The notes beneath the pieces are model-generated. The model saw only the letters and a list, made by a program, of their open reading frames with translations. It ran no database searches and had not been told where the DNA came from. Shown here piece after piece: positions 1 through 9,550 of a stretch of DNA of 64,000 nt (position 1 is the first letter of the stretch; each line of letters opens with the position of its first letter). The translations under genes were made by a program, and so were the position numbers. The DNA is from Bradyrhizobium arachidis. GTDB lineage: Bacteria; Pseudomonadota; Alphaproteobacteria; Rhizobiales; Xanthobacteraceae. The stretch lies in NCBI RefSeq assembly GCF_024758505.1, contig NZ_CP077970.1, forward strand, positions 1,550,001 through 1,614,000, given 5' to 3'.

Positions 1-1190
1 TCAGGTATGGAAGCATGGTTGGCGGGACTGCGCGAAGATCTCGTTTCGAGGACGTACCGACCCGATCCGGTGCGGCGGGCGATGATCGCAAAGCCGGGGG
101 GAGGCGAGCGTGCGCTCGGCATACCCACCGTTCGGTGTCGCGTGATTCAGGCTGCCGCCAAGCTCGTGTTGGAACCAATCTTCGAAGCGGACTTTATCGG
201 CCGCGACGCAGCGCGGTCGATGCCGTCAGGGAAGTGCACCGGCTTTTATGCCGGGGCTACACGGACGTTGTTGATGCTGACCTGTCGAAGTACTTCGACA
301 CGATTCCGCATTCGGACCTCCTCAAATCGGTGACCCGACGCATCGTCGACCGGACTGTGTTATGGCTGATCAAGCTGTGGCTGAAGACACCGGTTGAAGA
401 GCGGGATAGCAAAGGAGGCCGGCGCATGAGTGGCGGCAAGAGCAGCACGAGTGGCACCCCTCAGGGCGGTGTTCTCAGTCCGTTGCTCTCCGTGATCTAC
501 ATGAACCGGTTCCTGAAGCACTGGCGTCTCAGCGGACGGTGCGAGGCATACCGCGCACACGTCATCTCATATGCCGATGACTTTGTCATCCTCAGCCGCG
601 GGCATGCGGAAGAGGCTTTGGCATGGACAGAGGTGGTGATGACGAAACTCGGGTTGACACTCAACGAGGAGAAAACGTCGGTGAAAGACGCCCGGCGCGA
701 GAGCTTCGACTTCCTGGGCTACAGCCTCGGACCTCGTCGATTCCCGAACGGGGGGCGGTGGTATTTAGGAGCCGCGCCGTCCAAGAAAAGCGTGCAGCGG
801 ATCAAGAGGAAAATCAGCGACCTGCTGGTGCCGGGCAACATGGGCGCATGGCCGCAAGTTCGAGCAAGCCTCAATCGCCTCCTAGGTGGTTGGGCGGCTT
901 ACTTCAGCTATGGTTCACTTGCCTCGGCTCACCAAGCCGTTGACCGACACGTCTATGACCGCGTGCTCGCGTTTCTACGCAGACGACACAAAGCGCCAGG
1001 ACGAGGCGTCAGACAATTCTCTCACGAGTTCTGTGGGGACACTGGCGTGCTTGTACTGAACCGCGTGCGTAGGAGGTCGCCGACGTGTGCCTTGTGAGGA
1101 AACCAGTCGGGAAGCCGGATGCGGGAAAACTGCCTGTCCGGTTTGATGAGCGGGGAGAGGAAAGGTAACTGTGCCGCCGCGCCTCTCCTC
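1..1190 (+). mobile_element. Group II intron, 3' part (5' end outside window)
   Basis: The window opens inside a bacterial group II intron. Its domain IV reading frame is the reverse transcriptase at 7-1097. After the frame, a domain V-like hairpin lies at about 1112-1145: an AGCCGGA arm pairs with TCCGGTTT around a GAAA-containing inner loop. A domain VI-like hairpin follows at about 1149-1190, where GGGGAGAGG pairs with CCTCTCCTC. The 3' exon junction is near 1190, because the IS110 transposase frame resumes at about 1192. The intron therefore sits inside an IS110 transposase gene. The exact splice site is inferred, not demonstrated. Confidence 0.75.
7..1097 (+). pseudogene. ltrA: Group II intron reverse transcriptase/maturase, frameshifted
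   Basis: Intron-encoded protein that would reverse-transcribe and help splice the intron. The first part is read from position 7 (PGGGERALGIPTVRCRVIQ and VLEPIFEADF, RT blocks 1-2). The rest is read in a second frame from about 210 (DAVREVHRLL, DADLSKYFDTIPH, TPQGGVLSPLL, the catalytic YADD near 570-580, then EEKTSVKDA, FDFLGYSLG and the maturase domain X with GGWAAYFSYG). At about 190-215 the usual YGFRP block is missing and the frame changes, so a small deletion with a frameshift inactivates it. There is no HNH endonuclease tail. The N-terminus lies outside the window. Confidence 0.85.
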
Positions 1191-1476
1191 GACTCCACTA
1201 AAGCGGCAGAAGAATGATGCCGCCGATGCGGAAGCAATCTGCGAAGCCGCCCAGCGGCCGACGATGCGTTTCGTGGCGGTGAAGAACGAGGAGCAACGGG
1301 CCGCGGCCATTGTGTTTCGCGCCCGCGACCTCCTGGTGCGTCAGCGCACCCAAACCATCAATGCGCTCCGCGGCCATCTGACCGAATTTGGGGTGGTGGC
1401 GGCGCAAGGTCCCTCCCATGTTACCAAACTCGTTTCCGCGATCATCGGCCATGACACAGACATTCCTGAGTTGGCC

Positions 1477-2442
1477 CTAGGTGTTTAGTCCCGGCATTTG
1501 CTGGAGCGGATTAAGTTTGAATCGTTCCGGCTGGGAAGTCCAGCATTTGCAGATGTATTCGTAAGGCGTGAGGCCCTTCCGGGTCTTCAGCCGTCGAGCG
1601 TAATTGTAGGCGTTGATGAAGTCGGCGAGGTGAGCTTCGAGCTGATCGTGTCGATCGTAATGGTAGCGTGGGACGGTGGCTTCCTTGATCGTGCGGTTCA
1701 TGCGCTCGACCTGGCCATTGGTCCAGGGATGCTTGATCTTGGTCAGCCGATGTTCGATGCCATTCTCTTGGCAGTGCAAATCGAACATATGTGTCACGTA
1801 TCGTGCCGTCGGGCCGTCCGCGTAGCGCGGCGGGAAGGTGAACTGGATCCCATTGTCGGTGAGAATCGTGTGGATCTTGTAGGGGACAGCCGCGATCAGA
1901 GCTTCGAGGAAGGCCGAGGCAGAGGTCCTTCCCGTCTTCCTGACTAGTTGCACGAAGGCGAACTTGCTCGTGCGATCGATGGCGACGTAGAGGTAGAGCT
2001 TGCCTTCAGCGGTCTGAAGCTCAGCAATGTCGATGTGGAAGTAGCCGATCGGGTAAGCCTTGAACTTTTTCTTCGGAGGCTTGCTGCCTTCGACCTCCGG
2101 CAATCGGCTGATGCCGTGGCGCTGGAGACAGCGATGCAGGGATGATCGCGTCAGATGCGGGATGGTCGGTTGGAGCGCATAGAGGCAATCGTCGAGCGGC
2201 AATAGCGTATGCCGCCGGAAAGCGACGATGATCGCCTCCTCCTCGATGGAAAGCACAGTCGACTTAGCGTCCCTGGGGCCTGTCGGGATATCGGCGACAG
2301 TCTCGCGCTCCTTCCACTTCGCGACAGTCTTCTGGTTGATCCCGTAGCGCTTGGCGAGCGCCCTCAGGCTCTCTTGACTATTTTGTATTGCTCGACGGAC
2401 TGCCTCCGTCGTGGTGGCGCAGCCGTGTAAAACTTGTCCCAT
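1477..2442 (-). CDS. IS481-family transposase
   Basis: 321-residue DDE transposase. The N-terminal helix-turn-helix region spans residues 10-60 (SLRALAKRYGINQKTVAKWK). The rve catalytic core starts near residue 130 with FHIDIAEL, where the first Asp sits. The second Asp is in ILTDNGIQF, and the Glu is in TNGQVERMNRTIKEA. The frame is intact. The stop codon TAG is not encoded in the element: the last codon ends with the C of the duplicated CTAG target, and the remaining TAG supplies termination. The protein is therefore probably functional and acts only on its own IS ends. Confidence 0.92.
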   Translation of the reverse strand: MGQVLHGCATTTEAVRRAIQNSQESLRALAKRYGINQKTVAKWKERETVADIPTGPRDAKSTVLSIEEEAIIVAFRRHTLLPLDDCLYALQPTIPHLTRSSLHRCLQRHGISRLPEVEGSKPPKKKFKAYPIGYFHIDIAELQTAEGKLYLYVAIDRTSKFAFVQLVRKTGRTSASAFLEALIAAVPYKIHTILTDNGIQFTFPPRYADGPTARYVTHMFDLHCQENGIEHRLTKIKHPWTNGQVERMNRTIKEATVPRYHYDRHDQLEAHLADFINAYNYARRLKTRKGLTPYEYICKCWTSQPERFKLNPLQQMPGLNT

Positions 2443-2499
2443 AGCGCATCCTTCGAATCGTGCGATAAGAATGCACCATCAAAGCCTGGGACTAAACAC
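1481..2499 (-). mobile_element. IS481-family element, complete, with CTAG target duplication
   Basis: The element is 1019 bp long. It has 12-bp perfect terminal inverted repeats, GTGTTTAGTCCC at 1481-1492 and its complement at 2488-2499. The flanking 4-bp direct repeats are CTAG at 1477-1480 and 2500-2503. CTAG is the known preferred target of IS481 itself. It lies inside the IS110 transposase frame. A truncated copy of the same element lies at 20740-21066. Confidence 0.9.
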
Positions 2500-3224
2500 C
2501 TAGACCGGTCCTACGGCTGCTCGTCGAGCAGTTGCGATCGCTGAACGAGAAGGTGGCGCTGCTCGACCGAGAGCTCGCCCGGCGCGCCAAGGAGGATGCC
2601 GAAGCGAAGCGGCTAATGACGATCCCAGGAATTGGGCCGATCACGGCTACGGCGCTCGTTGCCCTGGCGCCGACACCCCTGGCCTTCAAGAGGGGACGCG
2701 ACTTTGCGGCATGGCTGGGGCTTACCCGCTGCAGCGCTCAACCGGAGGCAAGCAGAAGCTCGGCGAGACGTCACGTATGGGCGAACGAACCCTGCGACGA
2801 CTGCTGATCATCGGCGCGAGCGCGGCCGTGCGCTGGGCAATGCGCAAAGGCTCGACAGCGGATCCTTGGCTTGCGCGCATGCTTACCCGCAAGCCGCCTT
2901 GCTGGTGATCGTCGCCCATTGATGGCGAGAGGCGGAACCTATCGGGCTCCGGCTGCGGCGAAGTAGTTCCGCGGCAGGGACCGTGAGAGTGTGAGAAGGT
3001 CAACCGGAGAGTATGGCGCAACGGTTACGAGACAGGAATCGGGAAAACCAGATCATGGATACGCGCCTCGAGCACGCAAAGTTGAATTGGACCCGTTCCG
3101 CGAACTCCCATACGGGCCTGCGGCATGTGACAGCCGCAGCAAAAGGCCGGACACATGTCAGCACCCGACCACGCTCCGCGTTCTTCGAAAGATTCTTCTT
3201 GCACCGTCGCCGGGACGAAGTGTT

Positions 3225-3449
3225 GGCAGGAAGGACCTTCGCCACATAGGTCCGAAAGCTCTCGCCGTCGATCGGTCCCTCGATGAACCACGGCGCATCG
3301 ATCCGATCACGGCGCAATGCGGCCAGGAAGGTCATGGTCTTCCAGCGGCCGTGGGGAACCTTGGTGGGGAGTCTGGGCCAGCGCGGAGCCCATCCCCACA
3401 AAGGGGCCATGTCGGTCGGGTTCGATGAAGACCAGCCGCTCAGCTTCAA
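3225..3449 (-). pseudogene. IS630-family transposase fragment
   Basis: An internal piece of an IS630-type DDE transposase with PLWGWAPRWPRL, KVPHGRWKTMTFLAALR and a PIDGESFRTYV block. Family members have these segments just after the first catalytic Asp. Both ends are missing. The upstream side (3450-3528) carries nothing recognisable, and the downstream side runs into the flank of the IS110 remnant. It is non-functional. Confidence 0.65.
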
Positions 3450-3528
3450 CGCGACCTTAATACTTTGCCCACTGGACTCGCCGCCGCGCCACGTCGGGCC
3501 GATCGCGTTCGCCAGCCACCATGCTTTC

Positions 3529-4440
3529 CTAAGAAACGGCGATGCTGGGGGGTGGGTCTATGGGCTGGAGTACAAAGCCGAAGGCCTTGGCTCGCCGATG
3601 CAGATTGGCAATCACCCGCGCACGGTATCGGGTCTCGTAGGAGGACGCGCCCGGATCTACATAGTGCATCCCGTGTTGCACCGCGTTGTAGAACAGCACT
3701 GCGATCTTGCGCGCCGTGGCGGTCACTGCCTTGGCCTTGCCGATGCGCGCTGAGAGCCGTCTGTAGAAGGCGCCTAGCGCTGTATCGATTCGTCCCACGG
3801 TTGCCGCAGCAAGCCGCAGAAGCGCCGCGGCTCGATTCCCCGAGCGGCGTGTGCGCGCCGAGAGAACTTTGCCACCGGAGATCTTGTTGCTCGGGGCCAA
3901 GCAGAGCCAAGACGTAAAGTGTTTTGCGCTCGGCCAAGCGGAGAGGTCGTCGCCGCACTCAGCGATAAGCTTAAGCGCGAGGTAGGGGCCGAGACCGTCG
4001 ATCTGGGTAACGTCCTTGCCGAGTAGCGCTAAGAGCGCTGCGCGGACATCAAAGAGCATCGCATTTTGTTGATGGGATCTATTCTGACGTGCTGCTGGCA
4101 ATTGACCTCCTTCGCGACCATGAGGGACGCTGAGCTCTTTCAACAAGACCTCGATCCGAGCGTCGCAGGCAAATGCCTTCTGCTGGTACGTGTCGTAGAG
4201 GGCGAGTGCCTGTTCGAGGGCAAACAGGTGCTCAACGCGGTAGTTACCGGCGAGCGCTTTCTCGATCGTCTCGACACTGGCGTGGCAACGCCGATCCCGC
4301 ATGCGCGCCAGCACTGCCGGATTGCGCTCGCCGGCAAGGATCGCGCGGATGATCCGCAGCCCGGTCACACCAGTAATATCGGTGACGACGTGATGGAGCT
4401 GCACGTTCATTTCAGTCAACGCCTTCTGCTCGATGCCTGC
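3529..4440 (-). pseudogene. IS110-family transposase, N-terminally truncated
   Basis: About 300 residues of an IS110 transposase without the N-terminal DEDD (RuvC-like) domain. The visible part begins with EQKALTEMNVQLHHVVTDI, a linker region, followed by a conserved block ITGVTGLRIIRAI. The transposase_20 domain then shows IDGLGPYLALKLIAECGDDL and FTSWLCLAPSNKISGGK. The upstream frame is closed by a stop at about 4446, where recognisable homology also ends. It is a different IS110 subtype from the remnants at 1191-3170 and 38848-39876. Confidence 0.7.
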
Positions 4441-4445
4441 TTTCG

Positions 4446-4826
4446 GTCAATCGCTCAGCGAACTTTTGAAAAACCCGATCCATCGTTGATGCCCCCGTGG
4501 GCCTCCCTCGTAAGCGCCACCAGCATTATCGGATCGAGCATCGCTGCGAATGGGGCCAAACAACGAAGAAGTCGATCTATTCCGGCGTAGATCAATCTTG
4601 ATGGCGAGTCTGGATCAGTAGTGTTCGGGCCGTATCGGGTCGGTCGAGTTTCCCGCCGTCCCTCTGTGGTATCATCGTTTGCCAACTCGGCTATGTCTGG
4701 TCGTCTGTTCGAAATCCTGCGAGCGAGCGCAGAAGTTCGCCGGATTACTGCGCTCATTGGCCTTCCGAGTTGCAGGTTTATACCGTTCTTCCAATTACAA
4801 AGAGCCGCTCACCACGGAGATTGCAA
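4446..4826 (+). promoter_or_regulatory. Upstream region of alanine dehydrogenase gene
   Basis: No coding sequence recognised. The 380 bp between the truncated IS110 and ald should contain the ald promoter. A possible ribosome-binding site, CACGGAGA, lies about 8 bases before the start at 4827. A TGGC...TTGC pair near 4758-4773 resembles a sigma-54 promoter but has the wrong spacing. Confidence 0.3.
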
Positions 4827-5939
4827 ATGAAGGTCGGTGTTCCCAAGGAAATCAAGACGCACGAATACCGCGTGGGCCTGACGCCCGGTGCCGTCCGCGA
4901 ATACGTGGCCGCTGGCCATAGCGTTTTGGTCGAGAACAACGCCGGTGTTGGGATTGGCGCGACAGATGACAATTACCGCAAAGCCGGTGCGACGATCGCG
5001 GCCTCTGCTCGCGAGGTGTTCGCGTCGAGCGAAATGATTGTGAAGGTCAAGGAACCACAGCCATCTGAATGGACTCAACTGCGAGAGAACCAGATTCTCT
5101 TCACCTATCTGCATCTGGCTCCGGATCCCGAGCAGGCTAAGGGCCTCATCAAATCGAGTTGCACCGCAATCGCCTATGAAACCGTGACCGACGCGCACGG
5201 TGGACTTCCGCTGCTTGCCCCGATGAGCGAGGTTGCGGGAAGACTTGCGATCGAAGCAGCAGGTGCGGCGCTGAAGCGGTACGCTGGTGGACGGGGACTA
5301 CTGATTGGTGGCGTGCCAGGCGTGCCACCCGCTCGCATCGTGGTGATCGGAGGAGGCGTTGTCGGCACTCACGCTGCCCGGATGGCCGCAGGCTTGGGCG
5401 CTGAGGTCACGATCCTCGACCGTTCGATTCCCAAGCTTCGCGAGTTGGATGAGCTGTTCGAAGGGCGAATTCGTACCAGATTCTCGACGATAGACTCCGT
5501 TGAAGAAGAGGTATTTGCGGCGGACGTTGTAATTGGCGCCGTTCTCGTTCCCGGCGCGAGCGCGCCGAAACTTGTCAGCCGCGGCATGTTGAGCTCGATG
5601 CGCAAAGGCTCCGTGATCGTGGACGTAGCCATCGATCAGGGCGGCTGTTTCGAGACATCGCGGGCGACGACGCACGCTGATCCAACCTACGAAGTGGATG
5701 GCGTTATCCACTATTGCGTCGCAAACATGCCGGGAGCTGTCCCGCTCACCTCAAGCCAAGCACTAAACAACGCCACGCTGCCTTTTGGTTTGGCTCTCGC
5801 CAATAAAGGATTTGCAGCCGTGCTCGAAAATCCCCATCTGCGCGCAGGCCTGAATGTCTATCGGGGCCGGCTAACCTATAAGGCTGTCGCCGAGAGTCTT
5901 GGCCTTCCCTTCTCACCGATCGAACAGGCTGCGGCCTGA
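4827..5939 (+). CDS. ald: Alanine dehydrogenase
   Basis: Interconverts L-alanine and NAD+ with pyruvate, ammonium and NADH. The 370-residue length is normal for the family. The start MKVGVPKEIK matches the family N-terminus and follows CACGGAGA. The substrate/catalytic region shows KVKEPQPSEW (Lys about 74) and LFTYLHLAPD (His about 95). The Rossmann fold is VIGGGVVGTHAARMAAGLGA near residues 172-191, followed by VTILD. The C-terminal NMPGAVPLTSSQALNNATLP is also typical. In context it could recycle the alanine made by a pyruvate-dependent omega-aminotransferase (9551-10954) and so keep that reaction running. A decayed second copy of its 3' half lies at 15205-15690. In rhizobia ald is often Lrp/AsnC-controlled, and an Lrp-type gene lies 3 kb downstream. 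Confidence 0.95.
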   Translation: MKVGVPKEIKTHEYRVGLTPGAVREYVAAGHSVLVENNAGVGIGATDDNYRKAGATIAASAREVFASSEMIVKVKEPQPSEWTQLRENQILFTYLHLAPDPEQAKGLIKSSCTAIAYETVTDAHGGLPLLAPMSEVAGRLAIEAAGAALKRYAGGRGLLIGGVPGVPPARIVVIGGGVVGTHAARMAAGLGAEVTILDRSIPKLRELDELFEGRIRTRFSTIDSVEEEVFAADVVIGAVLVPGASAPKLVSRGMLSSMRKGSVIVDVAIDQGGCFETSRATTHADPTYEVDGVIHYCVANMPGAVPLTSSQALNNATLPFGLALANKGFAAVLENPHLRAGLNVYRGRLTYKAVAESLGLPFSPIEQAAA

Positions 5940-5980
5940 TCCCAGAGGTCCCCTACGGGACGTTTTCTCCCTGACTTGGC

Positions 5981-6009
5981 GGGCCACTCTTCGGAGTGGC
6001 CCCTTTTTT
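5981..6009 (+). terminator. Rho-independent terminator after ald
   Basis: GGGCCACTC, a TTCG loop, GAGTGGCCC, then CTTTTTTT. It is a perfect 9-bp stem with a UUCG-type loop 41 bases after the ald stop. A degenerate version, GAGTGGCCCCTTCTT, follows the ald pseudogene near 15670, showing that the terminator was duplicated with the gene. Confidence 0.9.
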
Positions 6010-6178
6010 GGAGGAGTCTACGCGTTTGCGCAATCTGAAGAACTTGTACCCAAATCCCGCAGCTGAGCGAATCTTCTCGAAACTTGCTCCTGCGAGCGCG
6101 ATCTTCAATTCTGAGGCGAGCCGGATGCGCGTTTAATTCCAATTGAGAACGCAAGGTTTCTTCGTTCCTAAAGAGTGG

Positions 6179-7864
6179 TTAGTGGCTGCCGCCGTGCTTA
6201 GAGTTGCAGGGCAGAACTTCCCTTGCCGCTTGATCGGGTACATCTTCCTTCCAGCGTACCGATCCGAAAGGGCGCTCTAGCATGCGGCGCACGCGCACGC
6301 GCTCAGGGCCGAGGTGAAAAGCAATGGCCTGCTGTTCCGTCGCGCGCTCGGCTCGCGTTGAGCGGTTGCGCTGACGCAAATAATCGAGCCACGTAGGACA
6401 GTGATAGCGCTCGGTCTAGAATTCCGGATCGGCGATGTTGCGCGCGATCGACCAGCCGTAGGCGCCGTTGCGCTGGCGAAACAGCTGTACGTCCTGCATC
6501 ACATTGTGAAAGGCCCGCGCATTTTCCTGCGCAACCCGATACTCAATTTCGACGATCAATGGCCCGCTGCGTTTGGTCAGCGGCAGCCGAACCTCGGGAT
6601 CTGCCAACACCTCCGCCTCGTCGCCCCCCGAACGGATGCGCGGAACAGGCAGCCAGAGACCTAAAAGGGGCGAGACCAGCATCAGAGCGGCTGAAACCAG
6701 GAGTGCGGTTTCAACTCCGGCGGCATCGGTCATGTGGCCCCAGGCCCAACTGCCGATGGCAATCCCGCCCGAGCTCGCCGCTTGATAGGCTGCCAGCGAG
6801 CGCCCCGCGACCCACCGGGGCGCCGATAGCTGCACGCCGATGTTAAACAGCGCCCATGTCATCATCCATACGGCCCCCGCGAGAACAAGCGCGGCCGCGG
6901 TCAACACGAGCTCACCGCTGAGTGCCACTGCGGCAATGGCCCCCGCCATGGAAAGCGCGCAGGCGCGGATCGCCGCCTCACCACTCATGCGGTTGCGGAC
7001 TTCTCCGACATACAATGCACCAATGACCGCACCGACTCCAAATGCGCTGAGCAGGATACCATAGGTCTGGGCATCGCCATGCAGGACATCACGCGCAACT
7101 AGAGGCATTAGGGCAATGATCGCGCCACCGATCACGCCGGTTACCATCGAGCGAGTTAGAACGATCTTAATCGAGGGTGAATTGGCAATGTAGCGTACGC
7201 CAGAAACGATGGCGCGGTTCAGCTTTTCGGGGGGCAGACGCGGAGGCTCGGAAACGCGCTTCCACAGAAACAGAGCAAGCATTAGAGGCATATAGAGCAA
7301 CGCGTTGAGCGCGAACGCAGCCACTGCGCCCGCGGTCGCGACGACAAGGCCGCCGACCGCCGGGCCCACGCTACGTGCGATATTGTAGCTGATGCTGTTC
7401 AGTGCCACAGCCGCGGGAAGTGTTTCCGAGGATACCTGCTCGCCGACCGAGGATTGCCAGGCCGGATCCATCATCGCCGCGCCCAAGCCGACTACGAAGC
7501 ACAGGGCCAATAACGAGTCCGGCGTGACTAGACCCAGCCAGGCGAGCATGGCCAGCGCAGTCGCGCCCGCGAGCGCGATACCGAGGGAGATCAGCGTTAC
7601 GATTCGTCGATCGTACATGTCGGCGACGGCACCCGCAGGAATGGAGACCAGCATGACCGGCAACATCAGCGCGGTCTGAACCAATGCGACCTTGTCAGCC
7701 GACGATGTCATCTGCATCATAGCCCAGGCCGCGCCAACGCTCCGTATTAAGGCGCCAAGATTGGAGAGCAGGCTCGCTAACTAGATGCGTCGGAAGGTAG
7801 TGTGGCGCAGTGGGACGGTAATCCCGCCGGTGATGACTAACCGAGGTTTGACTAAATCGATCAT
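6179..7864 (-). pseudogene. MFS transporter of the DUF894/enterobactin-exporter type with two in-frame TAG codons
   Basis: A 562-codon frame from ATG 7864 to the stop at 6179 encodes a 12-helix MFS efflux protein with a cytoplasmic C-terminal extension. The frame stays open except for two TAG codons, at 7783-7781 (FRRI-stop-LASLLSN) and 6418-6416 (ADPEF-stop-TERYHCPTWLDYL). Relatives, as I recall them, have Trp at both points. The first stop comes about 28 codons in, inside the first membrane helix. Translation could restart at MMQMTSSADK (7720) but would lack helix 1. No frameshift is visible. It is either a young pseudogene or needs amber suppression. Substrate unknown. Confidence 0.75.
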
Positions 7865-8505
7865 TTACAATCCAACATCGGGATTTTGGACCAGATCGAC
7901 GAGGAAACCGTGATCATCAGCGCCGGGCTAAGGGTTTCTTCACTGTCGCGCAACTTGCGCAGTTTGCATTCAGGATTTCCATAGAGCCGGCCAACTGCCT
8001 CACGCATCCAAGTTGATCCGCAATCGGCTCTTGGCGTGCGCGACGCCGACTCATGCGCTTTGCGAGGTAAGCTTGGGCGCGGCTTGCGTCGGCTTATCCT
8101 GGTCCGCATGGCAGCGCAGCTGCCCAGATATGATACCTCATTTTTGCCGGGAGCTTTCCGCGACCAGGCACGGCAACTCAAGTTCGACTGCAGTCTTGAC
8201 CTTGAAATTGATGCCGCTGCTGTAGCGAGTGAAAAAAACATTGACGTCCGGGTCGCCTTGCGACGCTGTTCCCTTGTGATCAGCCGAACCTGGACGAAGC
8301 TCGCTGAGGTCCTGTGCTTTGACTGGAACCATCGGTGAGCCGGTGACATAACCAAGTGAGCCGCGATCTAGGCGGGATTGCCCTCTCTTCTGGCCCCCCG
8401 AGCCGCACAGACTAGAAAAATAACGGTGCGGATTCCTTCTTTCTTGGGATGCGTCAGCGAGGAAAAAAAGCGTAGACGCATACTGCGGAGTGAGCGAAGC
8501 CAGAC
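7865..8505. other. 640-bp stretch without a recognised gene
   Basis: Between the MFS gene and the Lrp-type regulator. Several open stretches exist on both strands, but none shows a family motif, and they overlap one another in conflicting frames. It is probably decayed sequence plus the 3' flank of the regulator. Nothing more can be supported. Confidence 0.4.
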
Positions 8506-8982
8506 CTAGTTTTCGGAGGGGGGCTCGATCGGAATGGCAAAGCTGACCTTTACCCGATCTACTATGACCATTGTCTTGAAACCCTTAATATTCGGATTTT
8601 CATAAAAGAACCGTCTCGTGAACTGCTCATAATCTTCCATGCTGCGCGCGGTAATGTACAGTACGAAATCTGCGTCGCCGGTGACGTAAAATCCATTAAC
8701 GACTTCAGCCGACGATTTGATGGCCTTCTTGAACTTGTCAATGATGTCTGCCCGCTCCCGCTCTAGACTGACCAGCACAAGCATCTGAATAGATCTTCCC
8801 ACCGCCTTGGGAGAAACGATCGAGACATCGCCCTCGATGATGCCCTCCGAGCGGAGCCTTTTTAGTCGTCGTTGACACGCGGTAGCGGAAAGCCCCGCCA
8901 TTTCGCCGATCACTTCGGACGTTAGGCGATTGTTCTTTTGCACAATCTCGAGGATGCGGGCGTCCGTTCGATCATACTGCAT
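8506..8982 (-). CDS. Lrp/AsnC-family transcriptional regulator
   Basis: 158-residue feast/famine regulator. Residues 5-50 form the AsnC-type helix-turn-helix (ILEIVQKNNRLTSEVIGEMA, then SATACQRRLKRLRSEGII). The C-terminal RAM/ligand domain shows VNGFYVTGDADFVLYI and the terminal region after FKTMVIVDRVKVS. The ATG at 8982 is preferred over a TTG at 8994 because GGGAG lies 7-8 bases upstream of it. It is divergent from the aminotransferase gene at 9551, so it probably controls that gene and perhaps ald. This resembles the DoeX/AsnC regulators of ectoine catabolism in position, but that link is inference. Confidence 0.9.
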   Translation of the reverse strand: MQYDRTDARILEIVQKNNRLTSEVIGEMAGLSATACQRRLKRLRSEGIIEGDVSIVSPKAVGRSIQMLVLVSLERERADIIDKFKKAIKSSAEVVNGFYVTGDADFVLYITARSMEDYEQFTRRFFYENPNIKGFKTMVIVDRVKVSFAIPIEPPSEN

Positions 8983-9550
8983 GGTTGCTCCCAACCTTTA
9001 GGTGAATTGCGGCGACAATTGCCTCAGCGGTGCAGGAAATAATCCGAAGTTCGGCACATGCGACGCAAATATGTATGCAACACCAGTATCCTGAATGCAT
9101 GTGCATTTCAACAAAAGGCCGCTTGGGCACCCAAGCCAACTGGCGGCCGCTGCAAGCATCGTGGCGAATGGCCAGCGCCCTAGGGCGGGCCTTCATGAAA
9201 GCTGCTTTGCTTGGCGATGATGGCGACGCTGTGCTGATCTCAAAGAAGGGCGCCTTCGGCGGGATGGCGGAAGTCTCGCCTTTCAATGACGAGAAACAAG
9301 TCTTGACGCGCTTGCGCGATTTGAGGCGGAGCTTGGGTGTCGCTCCTATGCGCATGAGTTGGCCGCAGGGCGCGGCCGGCGGCCTGCCTCGAATGGCTGC
9401 ATGTTGGAGGTGGGCTCGTGTTTTGCTGGCGCCGGCCTCTTTCGGCGGATGAAAACTATCGAGCGTGGTTGTGTAAGGCGATCAGCGTGCTGCCTTGGCG
9501 AGAGTCTAGAGTCCCAAGTACGTTCACTTCGCAATTGAGAGGAAGTACAG
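8983..9550. promoter_or_regulatory. Divergent regulatory region between lrp-type gene and aminotransferase
   Basis: A 568-bp non-coding region. An inverted repeat AATGCA-TG-TGCATT lies at 9094-9107, which could be an Lrp-type operator. A 13-base string TCTAGAGTCCCAA at 9505-9517 recurs as TCTAGAATCCCAA at 33235-33247, almost the same distance from a start codon. GAGAGGAAG at about 9537-9545 is the ribosome-binding site for 9551. The open frame across 9030-9452 shows no family features and is treated as spurious. Confidence 0.4.

Larger units (their letters stand above)
1191..3170 (+). pseudogene. IS110-family transposase and 3' flank, interrupted twice
   Basis: Remains of an IS110-type element. 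The conserved KRQKNDAADAEAIC block lies at about 1192-1240, followed by RDLLVRQRTQTINALRGHL, up to position 1480. After the IS481 insertion the C-terminal transposase_20 part resumes at about 2505 (LLDRELARRAKED, LMTIPGIGPITATAL, FAAWLGLT). It then changes frame near 2720 and continues GGKQKLGETSRMGERTLRRLLIIGA (cited here only by position, 2745-2820) to about 2908. Its N-terminal DEDD part was separated by the group II intron upstream. The stretch 2930-3170 resembles the non-coding 3' end normally found behind this IS110 group. Frameshifts plus two insertions make it non-functional. Confidence 0.75.

Noticed and set aside
4758..4773. Possible sigma-54 (-24/-12) promoter TGGC...TTGC before ald
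   Set aside because: The spacing between the GG and GC doublets is 11 bases instead of the required 10, and the rest of the consensus is weak.
9030..9452. 140-codon plus-strand frame before the aminotransferase gene
   Set aside because: No domain, no ribosome-binding site, and it occupies the divergent regulatory region.
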